Assembly: GCA_020912385.1 (NCBI GenBank) | Contig: CP087209.1 | Coordinates: 3,224,001 to 3,288,000 of the forward strand | Direction of reading: 5' to 3' | Source of the DNA: Neofusicoccum parvum | Lineage: Eukaryota > Ascomycota > Dothideomycetes > Botryosphaeriales > Botryosphaeriaceae | Length of the DNA stretch: 64,000 nucleotides | Shown: in pieces, positions 50,946 to 60,770 of the stretch | Layout: the number at the start of each line of letters is the position of its first letter | How positions within the stretch are numbered: position 1 is the stretch's first letter | Translations under genes and position numbers: made by a program | The notes under the pieces: generated by a model | What the model saw: the letters and a program-made list of their open reading frames with translations, nothing else | The model's database searches: none | What the model was told of the DNA's origin: nothing

Positions 50946-53900
50946 TTCAAAGAAAAAACGAAGGATTACGACGACCCCTGTCGTATTTTGGAGACCTGCG
51001 GACGCGCTGCACATAAAGAGTGCATTTTAACACGCCGGATGCAGAACGCCGTGATGCCAGTTGTTGCCATACCAATCTGCCAGATTCACCACGAGCCGCG
51101 GCTGGCGTCGCAAGAGAGCCAAAGCATGATTTAAGGTTTGGGGATTGCCTATAACGGAAACGGTCAGGAGCTCGGTGTGTGGGCGGGAACTGGTGTTGCA
51201 GCGGATTGCGACTCTGATACGTAGTGCAGAATCCGGTGAGCGGACGGACCCAGGCCAAGTACCTACCGCGTGTGGAGATAGTGGTGTTCTCGAAGCACCG
51301 TAGTTGACGGGAGTGGCTGTAGATCTGCACCGAATACCCTTGGCCTTGATTACTTGCTGACGACGGCATCATCACTCTTATCCCCACGTCACGGTTTCGG
51401 TTCCTCTACAGCGCACTCCGTTGATTAAGGAGCGAGAGAATACCAACGAGTGTTCCTTACGCCTTTGTCCATCGGTCGCGTGATAAGTTACATTATGAAC
51501 GGGAGTGCCGAGGTTGGTTGAAGTTATGAGGGAGATGGCGCGAGAAGAAAAGTCCTCGGATGTGAAGTAGTGCGACGCCGTCGCATGAGTCTACGCCACT
51601 AGTCTCACACGAAGCGCTTGAGTTCACAGTCAAAAGCTGTTCTATGGTCCAGGGAATATATCTGTGGCATCCTCCACCGCTTTTTAATTCAATGACATCC
51701 CTTTGATATTGTCATGGGGACTCTCAAGTACTCTCGCGAATGAGATCTTTCGGGACTTTGGCCCCTTTTCGTGGCTCCTTGTAGAGTCCATTCTTATTAT
51801 AGTGGTGACTAGTCCTCGCAACTTATTCCACCATCTAAAATCAAGTCCGACATGTTCATCCGACCACTCACATGAAGTATGATGGGCAGTGAATAGCAAT
51901 AAGTGTAAAATCACGCAGTCTTCATTTCCACCCAGAGGTCGCTGAGATACTGCTAAAAGAAGAGATTGTTTGAGACCGGTCTGCGTTCGGGAAGAGTTGC
52001 GAAATTGAGCCATATCGACTCACTTCGCACTTGCGACAACGCGGTCACATTTCGATCATGTTACACCAGCTCTGGATTTTACTCTGAACCTATGCAACTT
52101 CAATTTCAACGAACCATCCGGACATGAGATGTGGACTTTGTATCAAAATGTTTCACTGTAGTGGCAATGCTCTTCGATACTTCACTATATGCCTCGTCAG
52201 ACTCATGCACTCCGCACGCCCGCACCAATACAGCTCGGTGGAATATATGCACCGATTTCCAGGATTCGCGTGAAAGTTCAGGGCCCGCGCCGGTTACATA
52301 CTTCTTTCCGTCTCACTCACCATGACATCATTGGCGTGTCTCAGGGAAGTGCCTACTGACGCTTCACTGAAACACTACAGAGGAAAGCAATGGTCTGAGA
52401 TGAAACGAGAACTAACCAAAGAAGCTAAGCAGTCACAAAGTTCTGTTCCTGGATGAGTACGCGTGGCAGCTTGCTTCTCGGAATCAATCTCGTCAAGAAC
52501 CGTGGATATCCGGGTGCGCCACAATGAGCTTCGGCCACCTCACCGCATGTTCGATCTACACTCGGGCGGGGAGTTGAGCTGAGTTAAGCTTACACGCCTA
52601 TGGTCTAGACAAAGTCTTGACATGCAAAGCGCACGCGGGACCAGCCCGGACGCCAACATGTGGTAGCTTGCGGGTGAGGGTGTATCTTCCCTCAAGGTTA
52701 CGAGAAATTTTGCGGGATGATATGCAAGGGCAGTCTTGGCAGTTGGCGGCACTGAAAGGCCTGCTGCTGGCACGTTTGTTCAAGTCAAAATGCCTGCAGG
52801 GCGTTACTAAATCACTCGGAGCTTGATGCCGAGAGCGATCGAGTGCTGTCCAGAAGGGACTTCTCCTCGAGGCCTAGAAATGTGCAACAGATTGATTGCA
52901 TGAGGAGACTGCGCTTCTCAGTACATCAAGTTTCACACGAAGTTGTCTCAAATACCGGCTGTAGAGTCCGGCGTACCGTTGGTGTGCCCACAAGCTCATT
53001 ATTTGCAACTTTGGTGCCTGAAAAACAGGAAATTGCGTTACGGAGACTATAACTCTCAAAAGGAATTACAGATCGAAGTAGTCTTTTGCCATTTACGCCG
53101 ATCAAAGTAGTGCAGACATCTGTATAGCTACCGTGAATGCCTAAGGCTTGTTTTGTTTGTTCTCCACATCTGCCCTTAGCGTGTTTCGAAGCTACCGACA
53201 ATCTGGAAAGGTTGATGGTCGGCAGGTCCAGTCTTCGACCAACCTCAACAACGATCCCTTGAGCATTTGTCAGCCCTCTAGGCTCTCGGAATCTGGAGTG
53301 CATGTTTTCCGATAGCTCCGGTGTATACGAGCAATTCGAGGCTGAGGACAATTGATCTATTATGATTTCCGACGAAAGCCGGCTTTGATGTGCTCAGCAG
53401 ATGTGTTTCACCTGGAGGTCTTGCTCCGCCTTGCATTCCGCACAACATCTCGTGTTCTCGAGAGCTCTTGGCGAGGAGTCAAGACGAGAAAGAAGGGTAT
53501 GATCGCCTGCGAAGTCTTGATCTCGAGCAGCCTCGCAATGGTATGCTTGAAGTTGGCCGACATCGCTGATGAAGCCAAGTTCTCAGGGAAAACTCTGCAG
53601 AGTAAGTCTGCGGGAGTATGCTTCATGGCCGATCATGATGCTGCACATATGACGATGAATCGCCTCCTTTCCAAACTCCAGGCTTCAGACAGCCGGTTGA
53701 GTATGCTCCTTCGATGCTGAAGCGGATCGCCAAATATCATTGAACGGGAACCATCGGTGTCTTGATGGCTATTTCGATACCCATTCGGCAATATTCCCTT
53801 GCAGATGCCTTGCATCCGGCCCCACCTAAGTCAGTCGCCTCGAAAAACTTACGCAAGGTACATCGTGTAGTGACTTTGGGACTTCACAGAGTACAACAAT

Positions 53901-54996
53901 AATAGCGCAATCGAACTAATTGTTTGAGGAAGGGGCGGATGACACCATATAGTGTGTTGTGCAGTGGCAAACGTGCGGGCCATAGTTCACATGCGGAGGG
54001 GCATCAACCGTCGATACACTTCAGTGCCAGCGTTCCTGATTGCGCCATCCGGTCTATCCGTGGTTCAGCAACTGCTTCTTCACATTTTGCGTCTGGATGA
54101 CGAGAAGGTTATTTTTAGCGGCGTTGTGGGAAACTGACTAGTCGGAAAGTCTGCTGCTTCTTCGACATTCGACCAAGAAAATCAACACCAAGTCTCGTGA
54201 ACCATGCGTCGAAGTCTCTTTTGGCTTGCAGGCAGAGGGTACGTTGTCGTGCCAGTCATGCCTCGCAGCGGGCGGTGCGTAATGACTGTCCATACTTTGA
54301 AGTACCTCTTGAACCCTCTGGGCGGTACCTGCAGACAACCACCACACTGGCCATCTCAGATCTGCGCAGAAAGTCTGGGTTTGGGATGACCCTACCATAA
54401 ATTTCCTTGTAGGGCTAGAGGCGGTAGTGTAAATTGCCCCGCACAGGGGTGCTGACGAACTCGTACTCGGGCTGCATTGCCTTGATTCGGATTTGCCGCT
54501 TCTGTACCGTTCTCGCGTCCGGAGGACCACCAATTAAGAAACCGGAAACCCGGCTGTGGGGCCCCGCCGCTGCCATCCGAACTGAAGGGGGCGAATGGGC
54601 GCGTTGCCAAGCGCGGGAGAGAGGTAAACATCTCACTGCAATATCTGAAACATCTTGGCCGGAGGTGCTCGGGAGTCAAATGCCAACTTACCACTTGTCG
54701 AATTAGCACCAACCAGCCACTGCCGTGCTTTCCCTGCATCGAGATGCCCTGTACTGCCACCGCGGGTACTCCACGCCTCACTGATGCTTGTGTCCCTCCA
54801 GGAGATTGCACTTTCAGAGCGGGAGACACCGCCCTTGCGGGTACGCCAGGTGAATTGAGCCTCGATGGCCGCTTGGGCGAGCTTCTGATGGATATAAAAA
54901 CCCCACCACCCTCTCTCTTCTGGCCTCGCCATCAACAGGAACTCCTTCAGAACAGCAAACAGTGATCACTCAGCCCTTCATTCTTCAACCATCACA
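50946..54996. other. Gene-poor region
   Basis: About 4 kb with no supportable gene. Frames on the minus strand between 53815 and 52926 are the longest (60, 72 and 141 codons). The first two share a frame separated by one TGA, but they lack codon bias. Base composition is less GC-rich than the genes around it. This could be an old, mutated element or simply intergenic DNA. The TATA box of the next gene is at 54893-54900. Confidence 0.4.
54893..54900 (+). promoter_or_regulatory. TATA box (TATAAAAA) of the secreted repeat protein
   Basis: TATAAAAA lies 97 bases before the ATG at 54997. A CT/CA-rich leader follows. Confidence 0.6.
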
Positions 54997-55737
54997 ATGC
55001 ATTTCTCCACTGCAAGCATCGCCATCCTTATTGCAGTAGCTGCCGCTGCACCTGCACCCCAAGACCAATTTGACCCCAGACTCAGCACCGGAAATCGATT
55101 CAGCACCGGGAACAGATTCAGCACCGGCAACGGATTCGGCAGCTCGTTCCTCTCTCGACCCCAATCCTTTGGCACGGATACCAACACTCTCTTGAATAGT
55201 GTGATGAACGACCCGCGGGTCACTCAGTTTCTAAATTCACGCCCGGATCTCCAAAACACGGACGATAACACGCTGCTCCAGACGTTGCAACAGCAATTTC
55301 CCGATCTCTTTCAAAACAACAACAACTTCAACAGCTTCCTCAGCACGGACAACTTCGACCCGAACCAATTCGATTCTCAGCGGTGGAACAGCAATCCAAA
55401 CAGGTTCAGTGGCGGCGGCAGCTTCAATGGCGGCTTCAAGCGCCGCATCAAGCGTGACGCCAGCTCTCCAGACACCAAGGGCGGGTTCGACAATGGGTGG
55501 AACGGACACGATCCCTTCCAACAACTCCAGAGCATCGATCCCGGCTGGAGTGGCATCGACGACGACACCTTCCAGAGCTCTCTTCCCGACATCGGCACCT
55601 ACTTGCAGAGCTTGGAGACGCAGAACCCGCAATTGTTCTTTCAGATCATGTCCCTTCTTGGGCCGGGGGCCTTCCAGCAGACTTACAATAAGGACAAGCG
55701 TGAGGCGGCAGCGGCGGAGGATGTGGCGAAGGAGTAG
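54997..55737 (+). CDS. Secreted Asn/Gln/Ser-rich protein with dibasic cleavage sites
   Basis: Single exon, 246 aa. Signal peptide about 1-18 (MHFSTASIAILIAVAAAA). A short repeat follows: three copies of STGNRF/STGNGF-type hexapeptides at about 30-47. The middle is Asn/Gln/Phe/Asp-rich with periodic Leu and Phe (NTLLQTLQQQFPDLFQNNNN), then a Gly/Phe-rich stretch. A basic processing site FKRRIKRDA is at about 147-155 and a second DKREAAAAED near the C-terminus, both fitting Kex2 cleavage after KR. After the first site lies a Trp/Asp/Gly segment, then helix-like LQSLETQNPQLFFQIMSLLG. No cysteines are seen, so it is not a typical disulphide-rich effector. Family not recognised. It could be a Kex2-processed repeat protein or matrix protein. 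Confidence 0.78.
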   Translation: MHFSTASIAILIAVAAAAPAPQDQFDPRLSTGNRFSTGNRFSTGNGFGSSFLSRPQSFGTDTNTLLNSVMNDPRVTQFLNSRPDLQNTDDNTLLQTLQQQFPDLFQNNNNFNSFLSTDNFDPNQFDSQRWNSNPNRFSGGGSFNGGFKRRIKRDASSPDTKGGFDNGWNGHDPFQQLQSIDPGWSGIDDDTFQSSLPDIGTYLQSLETQNPQLFFQIMSLLGPGAFQQTYNKDKREAAAAEDVAKE

Positions 55738-56028
55738 GCTGCTTTCCAGCATCAAAGGGATCATTGGGTGAGTCCATCAGCCACATTACCATCTCAACCT
55801 CCGCTGACGACAGACTCAGGCAGGCTTCCCAGTACCTTTGACGTCCGAGCGAGCTTGGGTCTCACTCTGGATCCCGTGTGGAGTTCTGGGCTTTCGGGGG
55901 TGGAAAGTTACTTGGGGAAGGCACTTGGGCTTCTAGTTGACAGCCGTCCGCTCCTTACCAATGAAGTGATCGATTCGCATCCAACCACCTCTGCAAAGTG
56001 AAAGACGCCTGCCGTGAACTCACCCAGC
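55738..56028. other. 3' region of the secreted repeat protein
   Basis: Contains a possible spliced 3' UTR intron (GGTGAGTCC near 55767 to GACGACAG near 55815). No further coding signal. Confidence 0.35.
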
Positions 56029-56563
56029 CAGCTCCAGCGCCTCCAACCCCCTCTCAACAACCCCCCTGAGCCCCTCAACCTTCCCCTCCCATTCCCTCTC
56101 TAGGAGCTCGACTACGTGCCCCACCCCGCCCCCTCGCCCGCATGGACTCCTCCCCACGCCTCACCACCCGTACCGCAGCCCCACCCCATCCAGCGCACAA
56201 CTGCTCCCCGCTCAGCAACCGCCACCCACCAGCAGCGCGCGCAGGGTCCTCACCGTCGCCGCGCCAGCCGTCGTGCCGCAGGTGCGCGTGCGCGTGGTCG
56301 CACTTCCCGGCCGACAGGACGGCGTGGGCGGCGCGGCGACGGCGGCGCGCGTGCGGAAGGCGTGCTGGGCGCGTTGGAGGGGAGGGTGGCGGTGCGGTGT
56401 TGGGGGCGCTTGTGCAGGCTGGAGGGAGGCGCAGGCGGGACTTGTGGGTGTGCGGTGTTGGGGGTGGCTTTGCGGCCGCCGCGGACTTGGGGGGCTGGTT
56501 GGTTGCGTGGGGCGCAGACTGGGCGCAGGCGCTGGAGGACGAGGCTGTGCGTCTGTGGGACAT
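56029..56563 (-). other. Unresolved GC-rich locus, possibly a small gene on the minus strand
   Basis: From ATG 56563 the minus strand has an open frame with a protein-like segment (AVLSAGKCDHAHAHLRHDGW, about 56255-56315). At the far end another frame reads HVVELLEREWEGK followed by VEGLRGVVERGLEALELAG and a stop near 56029, which looks like a genuine C-terminal helix. Joining them needs an intron from about 56247 (GTGAGG) to a weak acceptor near 56156, or a frameshift. I could not settle the model. The plus strand also has a 202-codon frame here, but its first half is low-complexity Arg/Ala/Gly and looks like a shadow. Function unknown. Confidence 0.3.
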
Positions 56564-57596
56564 GGTGCTCCCGGCTGTCGTGATTGGAGGTGGGCGGGGA
56601 GGTGCTGATAGGCTGCTGTGTGAGGTGTTTCCGTTCATGCTTGCGGTACGGCCGTCTATTATGGGATTTGAGTGGAGGTTTGGAGACTGTGTCTCTGAAG
56701 AGCGACTGGTGACTTCCTCTATTCGAGATTTCCTCTCGGCGAGCAAGTGAAGGTAGTTCGACGAATATGCGAATGAAAGACCTACCGAAGAATTTAGAAA
56801 AGAAATGCGGAGAAGTCACCTTAAGACGACAGATATTTCATCTCACCTGGTTGCCTTGTTCTATTATGTTCATGAATCAAGTAAAAGAAGTGTGAGAATC
56901 TACTCACATTTTCAAATTTCAGCCGTTAGTGAAAGTGACTAAATGATTTGCAAGAGCTGGAGAAATCATGCGTATTATTTCGTACGCTGTAATGAGTATT
57001 CTTTAATACATCTATCCCGTGAGATACTTGGTTTCCCCGATCTCAAACCTTTCAGAATGTTGTTCACACCGAAAGCGTTCTGAATGCGGTATCAGTGTTT
57101 CACGTAGCCCAGCTGAAACTGTAGTCGTGCGACCTGACTAGGATGTGAGGGTAGTACAGATGGCTCAGCTGAGGCTCTGAGCCGTAAAGCCTGATCCTGC
57201 GTAGCCTGGTGATTGAGAATTTCTTGGGTCAACCCTTGGAAAGATGTGTTTTGTTTGGTCAAGTTCGCAGGCTAACAGACTCTGAAGGATTTAAAAGAAA
57301 CCATGAAGAGAACATCGAATAGGATCTCGGAGAGGATTAGAACATGCATAAAAGATTCTTGGGCTGTGATCAGGCTCCGGCCAGACTGGGCTATTTGAGG
57401 GCACAGACAGGCCGGGATATGTGCAACCCTGGGGGGTACAGGAGGGAAGCTGAGTCCGCGTGCTTCCTCACACAGCATGACATGCTTAGCACTAAGAAGG
57501 TCTGACCAGCAAGCATTGAGAATCCAGCCTCGCAGCCTTACCGAAGAAGCGTGTCTATAAATTACTCAGAAGTATCCTCCTTAGTGGATCAAGACT
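56564..57596. other. Intergenic region
   Basis: About 1 kb, AT-rich from 56.8 kb, no coding frame with bias. TATAAAT at 57556-57562 lies only about 40 bases before the next ATG, so the leader of that gene would be very short if it is used. Confidence 0.45.
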
Positions 57597-59516
57597 ATGG
57601 CGACAATTTCTTCCGCGACCAGTGAGGTGGAGCTGAGCCCCCTCCCAGCTTCGCAATTGCCCTCAGGCGACATAAATCAGACTGCATACAACGAGACCAA
57701 GACCTCAAGTCTGTGGCTTGCACTCAGAAATCCACCGAAGTTTCCAGCAACGTGCATCTTGGACATCCTACTTGGTCTAATTGCCTTGTCGTATTTCGTT
57801 TTCGCTATCCTATGCCTCAGAACAAAAGGACATTCGCTGGCTGCCACTCAGTCTGATCGCCGGACAAGGGGAGACATCCTTCTGCAAGTTTCACCATTTG
57901 TTAGTATTCATATTCTGAGATGGCTCAATTGATGCTGACATATTAAGGCCACCACGATATTTCCCTACGCTTTTGCAGCAACTGTCGCACGCTGTTTGAA
58001 GAACGCTACCAAATGGCGTTCTGAAGGCGGCCTGGCTTTGGGAACAATGGCGCAACTGCTTGGAAGCACAACAATAACAAACACCATTCTCTTACCGTGG
58101 AAACTCCGATCAGTAACACCTTTGATGCTCGGTCTTCTATTTTGTTGGTCAATGTCACCGTTAGGAAGCCAGGCCGTACTTCGTGTTGTATCACGGGAAT
58201 CACGAGTCGTCAAATCCACCCTCAAAATACATGTACTGGATACGATCTCTTCGTCGCCCATTTTTTCCTCAGAAAGCTTGGGTGATCGGGTTTACAACGC
58301 CGCTCTCGTCGTAAGCAGCACCACAATCAACTCCAGTGTCGACATTTGGTCAAATCTCTATGTACCCGTCATCGAGTTCGTGGAGAAAACCTCAGAGCCG
58401 GATGCCGATGGATGGTACCGAGGCGAAGAACTAGACACTGCTCCGCATATGTCGTTACTGGGGATTCCATTTTCAGGGAAGAAGCTGCACAGGGCATCTT
58501 TCACTTTTACAACATCATATCATCAGCTGACCGCCATCAATCGCATCCTCAATGCTTCTTATCCAAGATTAACTATTTCTAACGCCACTCTGGAAGGACT
58601 TGATACATCTGGGTATTGGTGTACAGCCGATGACAGGGATGTGGGAAGTTTGTGGATCAAATTCTGCACGTGGGTTGACTCTTCAAATGACGACGAAAAA
58701 CTCCCAGGAAAACCCCAAAGGCTTATAGTGAGTGATGCGCTGCTCGACCAGATGTACGCAGAATTTAACTTCACGATAACTCACGTCGAGGTTCAAGTGG
58801 AGCGGAATGCTGCTTCGGTGACCAAGCCTTGGCACATCACCAGTATACGACGACTCGAGAACGCTACCTATGTAGACCATGCTTGGTCACCGTTGAAAGA
58901 ATTCGACACATTCGTCTCCTTTTTCTCGGAATTTATAAGTTGGTCTTCTAAGTCTTCCTGGAATGATGAAGCCTTCGAAAACTACCTCAACGACCCAACT
59001 GATCTAATAGGACTTTCAGGGGTAGATCCCACAAAGATCACACCATATAAGCTGGGGTCTCGGCTTGGTCAGCTTTTGAATACATACTGGATAGCTTGTC
59101 TGGCGCCAAGCAGCGCGATCGGCGATTTCAATGCTACTGTTGATGGATTCCCAACGCGTTCATCCACAGACGGGTTCAGCTACGCCGATGAGGACTACCT
59201 GGAGTGCCATAGTCCATGGGCCCAGATCCTTCTCACCTGCAGCATCTTCCTCATGGCGACGGCTGTGTGTTCAGGGCTCTGCAACACTCTGAGCCGCGGG
59301 CCGGACATTCTCGACACCGTTTCCTCGCTCACGAGAAAGAACAAGATCGACTTACCCGAGGGAGGATCACACCTGGACGGCGACGATAGGACAAGGATTC
59401 TGAAGGATATTGTAGTGACAATGGGCGATGCCGAGCCGGAGGCAGACGTTGGGTGCATCGTGTTGGGAAATGCCGGAACCGTGGCGAAGGTGGATGGGAA
59501 GAGGCTTTACGGTTGA
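57597..59516 (+). CDS. Membrane protein with large glycosylated ectodomain (fungal-specific, function unknown)
   Basis: Exons 57597-57899 and 57948-59516 (intron 57900-57947, GTTAGT donor, TGCTGACA branch, TTAAG acceptor), 623 aa. Three spans are clear: about 50-74 (ATCILDILLGLIALSYFVFA), 152-173 (VTPLMLGLLFCWSMSPLGSQ) and 524-548 (WAQILLTCSIFLMATAVCSGL). A further weakly hydrophobic segment (TTIFPYAFAATVARCL) begins exon 2. Between spans 2 and 3 lies an ectodomain of about 350 residues with many N-glycosylation sequons (NSSV, NASY, NATL, NFTI, NATY, NATV) and several Trp. This layout is common in a family of Pezizomycotina membrane proteins without known function. Codon use is less GC-biased than in the housekeeping genes here, suggesting lower expression or faster evolution. 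Confidence 0.78.
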
Positions 59517-60770
59517 CATTCCAGTGTTCCAATGGCCCTGCTCTAGCTGTTCGGAGTCCGTGGAGGTCTGGACGACAATGTATGCAGCACGTGCTCTAGT
59601 CCCGCAGACGCCGCTGTGGTGTCACCATTTCGCCACGAGCACCCAGACCAAGAAGAAAGTGAGGCATCCACGCACCCCCGAAACGGCGGTGGAGGCACCT
59701 TCCAGATCTCCAGATGTGCAGCTTCCAGAGTGGGTCCCATAAGCAGCGGCGGTGGGTCTGGGCACGACGACGGCGGCCCCATCCCCAGCCTCACGGCCAA
59801 CATCAAACCCCAAAATGACGACAGACCGAAAAAAAGAGGGTCCGTGAGAAACGCAACGGCAACAACAGCGCAGAATCTCACGAGCCGTTGCTGCATGATC
59901 TGAGGAGTGCACAAAAAAAAGTCGACCACGACGCATCCATCCCCTGGCAACCTGTCAGCAACCACGACACTGTACATACATGCTCACCGGTCACCCAGCC
60001 AGCAGCAGCAGACGCATCCCGGCAGCCCGATCCCGGGGGGCGGCGCTAAAGAAAAACGGACGGAGCGGCCCAACGGGTGAGGCGGAAGGAAACCAGAGCG
60101 ATCGGCCGCCGGGAAAGGCGCGATGCCTACTAGTTACTATGGGGCGGCGTGCTTTGGCTGATACGAAGATGGTTGGGGGAAATGCGGTGGCTGGGCGACG
60201 ACGACAGCGACTGACAGCGAGTCGGGGCGCGGAGGTACCTCGCGCAGCAAGGCGCGGTACCAGTACAGCGCAGCAACGGCAGGCCGGCGACCTGTCGCAC
60301 AGCAGGCGCGCTGGACTCGTCGAGAGCGGGTGTGGCGTGGGCGGGAGCAACGCAGCGCTCGCTTCCATTCGTGGCGACGGCGAGAGAGAGCCATGTCTGG
60401 AGTGTTGCCGGGCCACCGTCGCGACTGTGCTGGCGATCGGTGATTGGCGTCCGGGTGGGCAGAGGCGAGCGGCGGGCGGCGGGCACACCGACTGCGCGCT
60501 CCAAGTGCCCGGACAACGCCAGCCATCCCCGGACGCCGACGCGAATAAATTCTATTTTCTGCTTGCTCCGCTCTGCTTCTCGCTCCATCCGCATTCTGCG
60601 TGCTGCTTCGCTTCTCCCCTTCGTTTCTGTCCGCCTGTTTTCTTCGAGCGAGGGGGTTCCGTTGTTTGCGGGCTGCGTTGCTGTTCCACGCCGTTTGTTT
60701 ACCCAATTCGGACCACTCCACATCACTGCTCCCAGACAACCACTCCACATCACCACCCGCCCACACCACC
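59517..60770. other. Intergenic region and leader of the next gene
   Basis: About 1.25 kb. The left part is 3' UTR. The right part has AATAAATT at 60543-60550 and a CA/CC-rich stretch just before 60771, fitting a promoter and leader. No other feature noticed. Confidence 0.45.

Noticed and set aside
56142..56750. 202-codon plus-strand frame
   Set aside because: The first half is Arg/Ala/Gly low complexity mirroring the minus-strand segments. The second half is more protein-like but has no start of its own and no family match.
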